From assembly GCA_040507225.1 (NCBI GenBank), contig JBEVVG010000001.1, forward strand, positions 186,001 to 250,000: DNA of 64,000 nt, written 5' to 3'. The notes under the pieces are model-generated. The model searched no databases. It was not told where the DNA came from and saw nothing but the letters and a program-made list of their open reading frames with translations. Origin of the DNA: Thiodiazotropha sp040507225. GTDB lineage: Bacteria; Pseudomonadota; Gammaproteobacteria; Chromatiales; Chromatiaceae. Position 1 is the stretch's first letter. Each line of letters starts with the position of its first letter. Shown piece after piece: positions 45,796 through 54,194 of this stretch. A program made the translations under genes and the position numbers.

Positions 45796-46311
45796 ATGAA
45801 GCGTCCAGGTAAACGCCACACCCGTGTGAAACGGTTCTACCAAGACATCTCGAAGCATACCCCGTTCAGTAAAATGGTGGTGTTGCTCATTGTGTCGTGG
45901 CTGTTGTTTTCCGCCGGTGTCTACCTTGCGGAACAGACCAGCGTCGCGCCGACACTCACCACCTACGGTGAAGCGCTCTACTGGGGCATCGCCGCGTTTT
46001 CCACCGCGGGCATAGCAGATACGCCGAGTTCCGGCTGGGCAAAGCTCATTGGCGGTGCCTGGATCGTGATGGGATCGGCGCTGTTCTTCGGTGCAATCGT
46101 CGCGACAATCACAGGCTATTTCATGCGCCCGATGCAGCGCCCGCACAAGAAAATCATCGACACCATCGAGTACAATCTGGAGCAGTTGAACGACCTGACC
46201 CTGGAAGAGCTCGATTTACTCAAAGAGACCGTCGATACCCTGATCGCCCATGTTGAAAATCTAAAGGCGAGTCGCGGCTTGGCAGGTTCCAAATCACCCC
46301 CGCAGTCGTAA
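45796..46311 (+). CDS. Two-TM ion-channel-like protein with altered selectivity filter
   Basis: A 171-residue protein. TM1 spans about 27-46. A re-entrant pore helix (ALYWGIAAFS) leads to a filter reading Thr-Ala-Gly-Ile-Ala-Asp (about 70-75) where potassium channels have Thr-Val-Gly-Tyr-Gly-Asp. TM2 spans about 82-106, then a cytosolic coiled coil (about 115-155). The layout is that of KcsA/Kch-like channels, but the filter differs at three of six positions, so potassium selectivity is doubtful. GGGAG lies 7 bases before the ATG. A mobile palindrome is inserted 9 bases after the stop. Confidence 0.78.
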   Translation: MKRPGKRHTRVKRFYQDISKHTPFSKMVVLLIVSWLLFSAGVYLAEQTSVAPTLTTYGEALYWGIAAFSTAGIADTPSSGWAKLIGGAWIVMGSALFFGAIVATITGYFMRPMQRPHKKIIDTIEYNLEQLNDLTLEELDLLKETVDTLIAHVENLKASRGLAGSKSPPQS

Positions 46312-46319
46312 CGGGGCTC

Positions 46320-46466
46320 ATAGCAGGCTGTTGAAATTCGCTCAGACGAGTGCGAGACAAGGCGAAAATCGCCGAAAAATCGCAGTTTACTGGAGTAAAT
46401 GAGCATTTTGAGGCGGTTTTCAACGCAGAATCGTGCTGTCTGAGTAGAATTTCAACAGCCTGATAG
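46320..46466. mobile_element. MITE-like element with 15-bp perfect TIRs and 4-bp target duplication
   Basis: CAGGCTGTTGAAATT at 46324-46338 is matched exactly in inverse at 46448-46462. The similarity extends to about 24 bases with a small gap (CTCAGAC inner block). ATAG flanks both ends (46320-46323 and 46463-46466), a likely target-site duplication. The 139-base element has no coding capacity. A related single end lies at 47198-47245. Confidence 0.82.
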
Positions 46467-46515
46467 GGACACAGACGATTGCTTTTGACTCATCACAAAG
46501 GCTGGCCACTGATCC

Positions 46516-47055
46516 ATGAATAACAGCAACCTGTCACTGACCATCAAAGCCCTGTCCTTTTCGGCGCGTAAGCATCGCGATCAGCGACGAAAAGACCCGG
46601 AAGGCACTCCCTACGTCAATCATCCTATTGAATTATTGAATATTCTGGTTAATGAAGCCGGTGTCGAAGACACGGAAACACTGGCCGCCGCACTGCTGCA
46701 CGATACCATCGAGGATACGGAAACCCGTGTCGAGGAGATTGAGTCTGAATTCGGACTGGTGATCGCCAGTCTGGTCATGGAGGTTACAGATGACAAAACC
46801 CTGACGAAACTGGAACGTAAGGCGATGCAGATCCATCATGCCCCGCAACTCTCCGATAAGGCCAAACTGGTCAAACTGGCGGATAAGATCGCCAATCTGC
46901 GGGATATCCACCGCAGTCCACCGGTGGGCTGGGAACTGGAACGCCGCCAGGCCTATTTCGACTGGGCCCGGGACGTGATCAAAGGAATCCGCGGTACCCA
47001 CTCCCGTCTCGAATCCCTGTTCGACGAAATCTACCAAATGCGCCCCAAGGCCTAG
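46516..47055 (+). CDS. HD-domain (p)ppGpp hydrolase, MESH1-like
   Basis: A 179-residue enzyme equal in length to MESH1 and to the SpoT hydrolase domain alone. It keeps the HD metal motifs ARKHRDQRRKDPEG, TPYVNHPIE (His36), LLHDTIEDT (His62, Asp63) and KLADKIANLRD. No synthetase, TGS or ACT domain is present. It probably removes pyrophosphate from (p)ppGpp or a related nucleotide in the cytosol. It sits 50 bases after a MITE-like element, and its stop codon lies within the left arm of another. Confidence 0.88.
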   Translation: MNNSNLSLTIKALSFSARKHRDQRRKDPEGTPYVNHPIELLNILVNEAGVEDTETLAAALLHDTIEDTETRVEEIESEFGLVIASLVMEVTDDKTLTKLERKAMQIHHAPQLSDKAKLVKLADKIANLRDIHRSPPVGWELERRQAYFDWARDVIKGIRGTHSRLESLFDEIYQMRPKA

Positions 47056-47197
47056 TAGGCCGCTCGGTAAATTCGGTAACTCTCAGAGCCCCGCCATTGG
47101 GCCAAGGCAAGGCGCACTTCGCCAGCAATGGCATGGCCTTTTCAATGGCGCTTGTGGTGCGGCTGAGTGTTTCGGGATTAACCGAGCGGCCCACTAG
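47052..47197. mobile_element. Second MITE-like palindromic element
   Basis: CTAGTAGGCCGCTCGGT at 47052-47068 is matched in inverse near 47181-47197 with one mismatch. Imperfect pairing continues inward (AACTCTCAG against AACACTCAG on the other strand) for about 28 bases. The interior (CCATTG blocks) is also partly symmetric. No coding capacity. The TAG stop of the upstream hydrolase lies in its left arm. Confidence 0.65.
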
Positions 47198-47245
47198 CTG
47201 GCGGTTGAAATTCGCTCGGCCGCGCGAGACGGGGCGAAATTTGCA
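47198..47245. repeat. Solitary end related to the 46324 element
   Basis: The stretch containing GTTGAAATTCGCTC and GCGAGAC, then GGGCGAAAT, aligns with the first 48 bases of the element at 46324 (same order, a 2-base gap, several changes). The other end is missing, so it looks like a truncated copy next to the second palindrome. Confidence 0.55.
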
Positions 47246-47315
47246 CGCACAACCCTTGCCAGTCAATCACCCTGACTCTCAGGGGAAGGTCCCGTGGGCA
47301 AAGGGTTTCCAGACA

Positions 47316-47744
47316 TTAGACCGTCAACAAATTGAGCAGAATGAACAATACGACAAAAAACCCCCCAACAAAGGTCCAGAACCGGTCCCAGCGCCGATTG
47401 CGTTGTTCAAAAGCCTCCGTCTGCTGCCGAATCGCGGATCGATCCTGCTCATCCAGTTCGGGATCTATCCAGACCCGTTGATGATCCAGCATGTCAGACT
47501 CAGCGGCGGAAATGGCCCGTAGAAGGTCCGCATGATAGAGGTGGGTGTCGACATCGACCAGCGTATGACCCAGCCGCTCGTGCAGGTGCATCTGCGCCGC
47601 CTCGACATCCCTGAAGCGGGCGACATAACGAATATTCGATCCATCGACGCTCTCCTGGGTATTCGGCAGGTCATCACGGGTCAAAACCCGCATCATGCCC
47701 GGGTGGTCTGGGTGGGTAATCAGAACGAGATAACCGGATTTCAT
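47316..47744 (-). CDS. Membrane-tethered GIY-YIG/T5orf172-like protein
   Basis: A 142-residue protein. The N-terminal half (GYLVLITHPDHPGMMRVL, later RFRDVEAAQMHLHERLG) follows the strand-helix order of GIY-YIG/T5orf172 domains, but the catalytic Tyr and Arg positions are poorly kept. It is therefore probably not an active nuclease. A charged helix follows, then one C-terminal membrane segment (about 120-140, FVGGFFVVLFILLNLL). No partner is obvious. The domain assignment is by eye and tentative. Confidence 0.65.
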   Translation of the reverse strand: MKSGYLVLITHPDHPGMMRVLTRDDLPNTQESVDGSNIRYVARFRDVEAAQMHLHERLGHTLVDVDTHLYHADLLRAISAAESDMLDHQRVWIDPELDEQDRSAIRQQTEAFEQRNRRWDRFWTFVGGFFVVLFILLNLLTV

Positions 47745-49057
47745 ATTCAGAACCGAGGAGTAGGTGAGCCCACTATTTCATTTATAGACGGCTGATTCAA
47801 CTCGATGATACGGGCGGTGCATACGCCCATTTCACAATCATATATGACCTATCAAAAAGTATTCAATACAGTAAGCAGCAGCCGCCTCGATAAGAGCTAA
47901 AACCAACCTGTAATACGGGTGAGGGTCAGCGAGCTTCCGGAGACCGTCTGTGTGAATACAGCTTGACGATCAAAGGGCCTCATGCTGAGCAATGGCAAGA
48001 CCCATCATGTGAAGCTGAACGTATCCGTTTGACTGCGTCACTAGGGCCTCATATTACGAAACGATTTCTGTGTTGATACAGAATCTCACTGAGAACTTTT
48101 GTTACGCCTTGTTTTGCGCCCAATAAACAACAACAGACGCAATAGATCAGGCTGCCACTGATAGCGAAAATCCAACGCCCTGTGCCAGTCAGAGTTAATT
48201 ACCGCCGACATGAGAATGGATATTATCAAACTAGAAACAGAGAACGATAAATGTTGTGGCTCAGGTGAGGGCGGGGGAAACAAAGGAATTGGCTCGATAG
48301 GCTTGCCAAGGCCTGATTCATAATTCAATGCCATCACCTGAACAGCATCCTCGACTGTTCACAAAGAATTCAGGCTATTCGGCATGGCATCTGAAGCTAA
48401 TGCCACCGCGATCAAGTCAATGGGTGATGGTCTTCATCCATTGCAAGAAAACGGTCGTTGGACTACGGCATGGGGATCGTCCCAAAAGCCAGGCACTGAT
48501 TATGATGCCCGGCTTCGGACTTGCCGTTGTTCATTCACATGAAAACCCTGGTTTTATTGCAATACGGGCTGCAAACGAAACGGCCCGATACTGGAATCCG
48601 ATCAAAGAACAGGCCGAGCTTTCGCAGAGCCAGTGATTGATCTCATGAGACATTGCGCCGAACAGTTATTCAGCGCGAACTGATAAGCCGGTTATGTCAC
48701 TTACCGAACGATCGGCTCCAACAAATGTGGGGGGCCAACGCTTCAAACATTTGTGTATGAGTTCTTGGGAATTTCTGTCATGCGGCAATCATTGCCCGTC
48801 CGCAGACAGGGATATTCATTTGAGTGGCGCGTCCTCATCAATCCTTGGATAGAGCAGAATTTCATATCGCGTGTGTGTCTTAACAAAATTCACTCAATCT
48901 GTGTCATATCACACACATCAGGGAGCCGCTTTCGGGGCATATGACATAATATGCAAGTATCTGTTTTACAGAATGATTCATGTCAATGAGGATGTTATCC
49001 TTTCGGCTGTAAACTACCCGTCATTCCCTGAGTCCGCGTGTGTCGCCTGCCTGCTCG
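47745..49057. other. Long spacer, about 1.3 kb, no firm gene
   Basis: Short frames on both strands lack ribosome sites and recognisable domains. The segment 48330-48640 looks like decayed coding sequence. An inverted pair TGTCATAT (48902-48909) and ATATGACA (48939-48946) lies about 110 bases before the operon that starts at 49058. Confidence 0.5.
48902..48946. repeat. 8-bp inverted pair upstream of NosL/ABC operon
   Basis: TGTCATAT and ATATGACA, 29 bases apart. Possible operator half-sites for the operon beginning at 49058, or chance. Confidence 0.4.
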
Positions 49058-49348
49058 ATGAGAAGATCCAATCTATTTCTTGCCTGCTTGTCCCTGCTGG
49101 GTATCGGCTTTGCGGCAACATGGATCGATGCCTCCCTCGCTCAGCGTGATTGGTATCTTCTTCACCAACCCCATCGGGAACTGGTCATTCAATTGGGTCT
49201 GAGTGATCCGTCGCTGTTTACAGAAGCACGGTATACCCGTCATCCCAGTCTTGCGGATCTCAACTCCGCCTTTCAGGACCATCCGGGGGCTCTTGAGCAT
49301 TTCCCTACAGGCTCACTCCTCCTGCCTTCTTCGGGTTCGATGCCATGA
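49058..49348 (+). CDS. Small exported protein, first gene of NosL/ABC operon
   Basis: A 96-residue product. The N-terminal signal sequence (MRRSNLFLACLSLLGIGFAA) precedes about 70 residues without a known domain. The last codons overlap the permease start by 4 bases (ATGA), so the gene is translationally coupled and likely real. A GTG 18 bases upstream is an alternative start. It may be a periplasmic partner of the FtsX-type permease. Function unknown. Confidence 0.7.
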   Translation: MRRSNLFLACLSLLGIGFAATWIDASLAQRDWYLLHQPHRELVIQLGLSDPSLFTEARYTRHPSLADLNSAFQDHPGALEHFPTGSLLLPSSGSMP

Positions 49349-50478
49349 TGCAATTACTGCGGCGTCAGAAGTACCTGATCGAATACACCCTGGCGTCCCT
49401 GATGAGACGCAAAGGCAAGAGTTTTGGGCTGTTGCTGGTATATACCCTGATCGTCTTCATGCTGGCGTCAGTCACATTGTTCACTCACGCTTTACGATAT
49501 GAGGCCAGGTCGCTACTGAGTTCATCCCCGGAAATCATTGTCCAGCGCATCCTCGCCGGCCGCCAGACCCTCATTCCTGCGGACTACCTGGATAAAATTG
49601 GTCGTCTGAGAGGGGTTACGCAAAAGACGGGGCGTCTCTGGGGTTACTACTACGACCCAGCCGTGAAGGCCAACTACACCATCATGACCGGTGGCCAGGA
49701 GGACCTCCCCCTGCACCGGATTCTGATCGGCTCAGGTATTGCCCGCACCCGGGGATTGGGGTCGGGAGACTATCTCACGCTGCGGGACTCCCAGGGTAGT
49801 GCCTACAGTTTTCAGGTCGCTGAAATACTCAACCCGGATACGGAGTTCATGAGTGCGGATCTGCTGCTCATGTCCCCTCAGGCGTTCCGCCGTGTTTTCG
49901 GAATTCAGGAGGGTGTGTATACCGATCTGGTCCTTTCGGTGAGAAACCCCAGAGAGGTGCGCAAGGTCGCTGAAAAGCTCACTGAACTGCTGCCTGACAG
50001 TCGACCGGTGTTGAAAGAGGAGATCCTGCGTACCTATGACAGTGTCTTCTCCTGGCGACAGGGTGTGGTTTTTGTTTTGTTGGTTGGGGCGGTTCTTGCC
50101 TTCGTGATCTTTGCCTGGGACAAGGCTTCAGGTCTGAGCGCGGAAGAGAAGCGCGAAATCGGTATCCTCAAGGCCGTGGGCTGGGAAACCGCCGATGTGA
50201 TGCGGATGAAGTTCTGGGAAGGGGCCATCATCTCCCTGAGCGCCTTTCTGATGGGTTACCTGGCTGCCTATGTGCATGTCTTTTATGCCTCCGCATCCAT
50301 ATTCGAGCCGGTTTTGAAAGGTTGGGCGGTGCTCTACCCGAGATTTCAGCTGCTGCCTGTCGTGGATGGCTTGCAGGTGGCGACCTTGCTGTTCTTCACG
50401 GTGCTGCCCTATGTCGTCGCGACCATCATTCCGGTCTGGCGTACTTCGATCACCGATCCTGACGCGGTGATGCGGTGA
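49345..50478 (+). CDS. FtsX/MacB-type ABC transporter permease
   Basis: A 377-residue protein. TM1 spans about 27-50 after a basic start. A periplasmic domain (about 51-235) precedes TM2 about 240-260, a cytosolic loop with EEKREIGILKAVGWETADVM (the ATPase coupling helix) and two more helices (about 293-315 and 345-368). This is the type VII (MacB/LolCE/FtsX) layout, which drives periplasmic work rather than substrate flow through the membrane. The ATPase follows after 4 bases. Confidence 0.9.
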   Translation: MMQLLRRQKYLIEYTLASLMRRKGKSFGLLLVYTLIVFMLASVTLFTHALRYEARSLLSSSPEIIVQRILAGRQTLIPADYLDKIGRLRGVTQKTGRLWGYYYDPAVKANYTIMTGGQEDLPLHRILIGSGIARTRGLGSGDYLTLRDSQGSAYSFQVAEILNPDTEFMSADLLLMSPQAFRRVFGIQEGVYTDLVLSVRNPREVRKVAEKLTELLPDSRPVLKEEILRTYDSVFSWRQGVVFVLLVGAVLAFVIFAWDKASGLSAEEKREIGILKAVGWETADVMRMKFWEGAIISLSAFLMGYLAAYVHVFYASASIFEPVLKGWAVLYPRFQLLPVVDGLQVATLLFFTVLPYVVATIIPVWRTSITDPDAVMR

Positions 50479-50482
50479 TCCC

Positions 50483-51166
50483 ATGCTGATCCAACTTGAT
50501 GATGTGCATAAGGCGTTCAACCAGGGTCGGCCGAATGAGTTCTGGGCGGTGCGGGGTGTGTCTGCAAGCTTCCAGGCTAACCGCATCAGCTGCCTGAAGG
50601 GGGCGAGTGGATCCGGCAAGACGACTCTGCTATCCATGCTCGGGTGTCTCTCCAGACCCACCCGGGGACGCATTCTGCTCGACGGGCGTGTGATATCCGG
50701 ATTGCCCGAACGATTCCTTACGGATGTCAGGCGGCATACCTTCGGCTTCATTTTCCAGCGCTTCAACCTGATTCCGGGGTTGAGCGTACTGGAAAACGTC
50801 ATGCTGCCCGCATACCCCCTGGGTTTGCCATACCCGACTCTGCTGGCCTCGGCCCGTGAACTGCTGGAGCGCTTTGACCTGTCCTGCAAGTCGGATAACC
50901 CGGTCGAGTGGCTGTCCGGAGGTGAGGCTCAGCGGGTGGCCATCTGTCGTGCGTTGATCAATGACCCGCAGGTACTGATCGCCGATGAACCAACCGCCAA
51001 CCTCGATAGCCGCCTGTCGGAGGAATTCATGGGATTGATGGCGGATCTGCGCGGTTGCGGAAAAACTGTGTTGATTTCCAGCCACGATCCCGAGGTGTTC
51101 GATTCCCCGGTGGTGGATGAGATCTTACGCATGCGTGACGGCCGCATCGTGGCAGGGGAGGGGTGA
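50483..51166 (+). CDS. ABC transporter ATPase, LolD/MacB type
   Basis: A 227-residue ATPase with Walker A GASGSGKTTLL, Q loop FQRFNLIPGLSV, signature LSGGEAQRVAICRAL, Walker B VLIADEPTANLD and H loop ISSHD. It pairs with the FtsX-type permease. It lies 3 bases before the next membrane protein gene. Confidence 0.94.
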   Translation: MLIQLDDVHKAFNQGRPNEFWAVRGVSASFQANRISCLKGASGSGKTTLLSMLGCLSRPTRGRILLDGRVISGLPERFLTDVRRHTFGFIFQRFNLIPGLSVLENVMLPAYPLGLPYPTLLASARELLERFDLSCKSDNPVEWLSGGEAQRVAICRALINDPQVLIADEPTANLDSRLSEEFMGLMADLRGCGKTVLISSHDPEVFDSPVVDEILRMRDGRIVAGEG

Positions 51167-51169
51167 CCG

Positions 51170-52177
51170 GTGCTGCTGAACCCTGCGATCATGGCCCTGG
51201 TGCTGGTTTCGATAGTCGACACCCTGATGGTGTTGATGGCGTCTGTTTTTGCCATGCAGGTGCTGCTTTACTGGGATATCGACAGCGGCTCTGAACGGCA
51301 ACTGCGTCTCGAGCGTCGAACCTATCTGATCTCTACCTTGCTGATCTGGACATTCAGCTTTGAGCTACTGTCACTATTGCTGTTTGTCTACAATGCAGAA
51401 TCCCTGTCGGGACAGTTTGTTGGGGCGATGTGCGCCACCGGGGTGCTGAATCTCAACCCATGGGGTTGGCCGACCCTGTTTCTCAAGATAGGGGTGTTCT
51501 TTTTCGCGGCCCTATGGCTGACTCTCAACTTCATCGACAATCGCGGCTACGACTACCCGCTGATCCGCTACAAGTACGCGTTGCTGTTGCTGGCGCTGCC
51601 CCTGGTGGTCGCGGAGCTGTTTGTCCAGGGTCAGTTTTTCCTCGGCATGGATCCCCAGGTGATCACCTCCTGTTGTGGCACCCTGTTTTCAGCGGATGCC
51701 GAAGGGGTGGCGGCTGAGGTTTCCGGGCTGGCGCCGGATCGTGCGTTGATCCTGTTGACCCTGTCCGCGGTGCTGGTGATCGGCAGCGGACTCTGGGTGC
51801 TGCTGCGGGGGCGCACGGGCTGGCTGCTGTCGCTCTGCGGGACCCTGGCATTCGTGGTCGCACTGGTGAGCATCGTCTCCTTCCTGGCGCTGTACATTTA
51901 CGAGCATCCGCACCACCACTGCCCCTTCTGCATCCTGAAGTCGGGTTATGACTACATCGGTTACCTGCTCTACCTGCCCCTGTTTCTGGGAGCCGCGCTG
52001 GCGTTGAGTGCCGGTGTGGTTACGCCATGGCGTAACCTGCCGAGTCTGCGCTCCACGGTGATTCGCCTGGCGCCCCGTTTGGGGGGATTGGCGCTGCTGT
52101 TTTTTCTTGTTTTCTATCTGCTTTCGGTATTCGTGGTGTGGCGATCGAATCTCACGATGGAGGGTGTCTGGTGGTAG
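51170..52177 (+). CDS. Polytopic membrane protein of unknown function with His/Cys-rich loop
   Basis: A 335-residue protein with about eight hydrophobic segments. The loop ITSCCGTLFS (about 163-172) has a Cys pair, and YEHPHHHCPFCILKSGYDYI (about 243-262) has three consecutive His followed by Cys-Pro-Phe-Cys. These could bind a metal or form a redox disulfide. No family recognised. It sits between the ABC ATPase and the TlpA-like lipoprotein, and its stop overlaps the latter by 7 bases. Confidence 0.8.
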   Translation: MLLNPAIMALVLVSIVDTLMVLMASVFAMQVLLYWDIDSGSERQLRLERRTYLISTLLIWTFSFELLSLLLFVYNAESLSGQFVGAMCATGVLNLNPWGWPTLFLKIGVFFFAALWLTLNFIDNRGYDYPLIRYKYALLLLALPLVVAELFVQGQFFLGMDPQVITSCCGTLFSADAEGVAAEVSGLAPDRALILLTLSAVLVIGSGLWVLLRGRTGWLLSLCGTLAFVVALVSIVSFLALYIYEHPHHHCPFCILKSGYDYIGYLLYLPLFLGAALALSAGVVTPWRNLPSLRSTVIRLAPRLGGLALLFFLVFYLLSVFVVWRSNLTMEGVWW

Positions 52178-52674
52178 TGCGTCGTGGATTGAGTCTGTTG
52201 CTCCTGGCCTGCCTGACCCTGATCGCAGGCTGCGGTGGTTCCGATTCCGCTGGACTGGTGAAAGGGGAGGCCACTCCCGGATTTGAACTGCAGCGCCTGG
52301 ACCGTGGCATGGCCCGTTTCCCCGGAGATTTCGCCGGTCAGGTCGTGGTGATCCGCTTCTGGGCGGACTGGTGCCCGTTTTGTGAGAGTGAGATGAAGGC
52401 GATCGAGCCGGTATATCGTAAATATCGGGAAAAGGGGCTGAGGATTCTTGCCCTGAATGTCCGGCAGGACCGCAGGACCGCCACGGCATTCATCGACAAA
52501 CTGGGGATCAGCTACGATACCCTGCTGGATGAAGAGGGCGCTGTGGCAAGAGCCTATGGAGTTATCGGCTTGCCGACCACCTTCATCCTCGACCGGAAAG
52601 GACGCCTGGCCACGCGCATCCTCGGGGAGTCCTCCGCAGAGTTGTTCGAGCAGCTGGTGAGAGACCAGCTTTGA
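52171..52674 (+). CDS. TlpA/ResA-like thioredoxin lipoprotein
   Basis: The protein is 167 residues. It has a lipoprotein signal with lipobox LIAGC (Cys about 21) and a thioredoxin fold with WADWCPFCESE. Later come GLPTTFILDRKG, the cis-Pro loop and the family end. It is membrane-anchored in the periplasm and probably reduces disulfides in cytochrome, copper-site or NosL-type partners. GTG 52171 is chosen because GGAGGG lies at 52160-52165 and the lipobox falls at the right distance. Confidence 0.9.
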   Translation: MVVRRGLSLLLLACLTLIAGCGGSDSAGLVKGEATPGFELQRLDRGMARFPGDFAGQVVVIRFWADWCPFCESEMKAIEPVYRKYREKGLRILALNVRQDRRTATAFIDKLGISYDTLLDEEGAVARAYGVIGLPTTFILDRKGRLATRILGESSAELFEQLVRDQL

Positions 52675-53348
52675 ACGAAATCTCCCTCAGTATCGCCTTT
52701 TTCACCGGGATTCTCGGCAGCTTCCACTGTCTGGGCATGTGCGGGGGCATCAATGGGGGTTATTTCATTTATGCCCGACCCCGGGGTTGTCTCAGCTCTG
52801 TGCTGGCTTATCACGCCACACGGGTAATCATCTACACCCTGCTGGGCATCAGTGGAGCGGCGCTTGGGCATGTGCTGGTGCAGAGCGGTTTCATCGGCAA
52901 GGCTCAGGGCATTCTCATGATCATCGCCGGTATCCTGGTTACGCTGCTGGGACTGCAGATGCTCGGTCTGTTCTCCCGGCTGTTTCAGACTGATGCGCCG
53001 CTGCGTCCCGCAGTGCCGTTTTCCTCACTGACCCGGCCACTTCCCCCGTGGACCGCCTACCTGGCTGGAGCGTTCAACGGGCTGGTGCCCTGCAGTCTGG
53101 TGTTTTCAGTGGCGGTGAAGGCGGCGGCCACCGCGGATCCCTGGCGCGCGGGTTGGCTGATGTTGAGTTTCGGCGTGGGCACTTTGCCGTCGATGGTTGC
53201 GGTGTCCCTGCTCGGCGCCTCGATCGGTGCCGGTGTCAGAGGCTGGTTGAACCGGGCCGCCGGTGTCGGGGTGGTACTGCTGGGGCTGTGGACCTTGTAT
53301 GAAGGCTTGATTTTCTATGACGTGATGCGCGGGCTGGCGAACTGGTGA
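52671..53348 (+). CDS. TauE/SafE (UreH-like) membrane protein with HCxGMCGG motif
   Basis: A 225-residue protein with six hydrophobic segments. The first carries GSFHCLGMCGGINGG, the motif of the heavy-metal/DsbD-like SafE subgroup found near copper and cytochrome oxidase assembly genes. A TTG start overlaps the upstream stop by 4 bases. It may move metal, sulfur species or reducing power across the inner membrane. Confidence 0.88.
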   Translation: MNEISLSIAFFTGILGSFHCLGMCGGINGGYFIYARPRGCLSSVLAYHATRVIIYTLLGISGAALGHVLVQSGFIGKAQGILMIIAGILVTLLGLQMLGLFSRLFQTDAPLRPAVPFSSLTRPLPPWTAYLAGAFNGLVPCSLVFSVAVKAAATADPWRAGWLMLSFGVGTLPSMVAVSLLGASIGAGVRGWLNRAAGVGVVLLGLWTLYEGLIFYDVMRGLANW

Positions 53349-53386
53349 TGTGGACTGTGCCGGGTGGGTGATTAAGATTTTTTAGT

Positions 53387-53413
53387 GCAATCTGCTGGCC
53401 ACGGACAGATTGC
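53387..53413. repeat. Intercistronic hairpin before first NosL gene
   Basis: GCAATCTG (53387-53394) pairs with CAGATTGC (53406-53413) around an 11-base loop. No T-run follows. It could adjust mRNA stability or be a binding site. Confidence 0.5.
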
Positions 53414-53449
53414 GACAAGAGAAGTGGTAAACAACAGGAGAACAACACG

Positions 53450-54133
53450 ATGTGTGATGATCACAAAATGGATCGAAGAAAGATGTTGAAAGTACTCTCG
53501 GTTGCGGGTCTGGCCGGGGTCTCCGGCAGTGCCCTGGCCGGTACCGGTGTCGGGGTCATGGTTCCGGGTAAAGGCTGGGTCAAATCCTCGGGCGCCGGCT
53601 GCGAAGGCGATGGCACCCCGCTACAGTTCATTCCAAAGACGGCGCCGGATGACAAGCCTCTGGAAAATGAACTGCAGAAATACGTGGCTTGTCCCTATTG
53701 CGGTATGGATCGCACTAAGTGGCATCATAGCCGCCACCTGGTTCACTATGATGACGGACTGGTGGACGGGACCTGTTCCATCCACTGTCTGGCCATCAGC
53801 CTATCGCTGAACATCGATCGGGGTCCCAGGGCGATCTATGCCGCGGATTACGGTTCCAGCGAGGAGATCAAACCCCTGGTCAACGTGGATGATGCGCAAT
53901 ACCTGATGGGGTCGAAGCTCAAGGGCACCATGACGGCGCACAGCAAGATGGCTTTCTCCTCCGAAACGACCGCCAAGCAGGCAATGTCGGAGAATGGCGG
54001 TGAACTGGTCAACTTCGACACTGCTTTGAGCGATGCTTACATGGGGATGGCGAAGGACACCATGATGGTGCGTAAGAAACGTCTCGAACGGCGTCAGCGT
54101 ATGATGGAAAAGATGAAGCAGAAGCAGGGTTGA
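53450..54133 (+). CDS. nosL: NosL-family protein with Tat-like signal
   Basis: A 227-residue exported protein. DRRKMLKVLSVAGLAG near the start looks like a twin-arginine signal, cleaved after about residue 30. The NosL-type core has CPYCGMDRTKWHHSRH (about 82-97) and GTCSIHCLA, rich in Cys, Met and His. NosL is a Cu(I)-binding lipoprotein that supplies nitrous-oxide reductase. This copy lacks a lipobox and has a Met/Lys/Arg-rich C-terminal tail. No nosZ is in the window, so its client is unknown. AGGAGA at about 53437-53442 supports the start. Confidence 0.87.
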   Translation: MCDDHKMDRRKMLKVLSVAGLAGVSGSALAGTGVGVMVPGKGWVKSSGAGCEGDGTPLQFIPKTAPDDKPLENELQKYVACPYCGMDRTKWHHSRHLVHYDDGLVDGTCSIHCLAISLSLNIDRGPRAIYAADYGSSEEIKPLVNVDDAQYLMGSKLKGTMTAHSKMAFSSETTAKQAMSENGGELVNFDTALSDAYMGMAKDTMMVRKKRLERRQRMMEKMKQKQG

Positions 54134-54145
54134 TACCCTGAGCAT

Positions 54146-54167
54146 CCGGCGAGCCCTGGCTCGCCGG
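54146..54167. repeat. Strong hairpin between the two NosL genes
   Basis: CCGGCGAGCC (54146-54155) and GGCTCGCCGG (54158-54167) are exact inverse repeats. Lacking a T-run, it probably stabilises the upstream mRNA or lowers expression of the downstream gene rather than ending transcription. Confidence 0.7.
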
Positions 54168-54194
54168 GTGGCCCGCATTGACAGGAGAAATGCG

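Noticed and set aside
48086..48337. 83-codon minus-strand frame with a hydrophobic middle
   Set aside because: No ribosome site, Pro-rich start and no known family; located in a spacer with decayed sequence.
48328..48636. 102-codon plus-strand frame
   Set aside because: It reads like fragments from several frames; no start signal and no recognisable domain.
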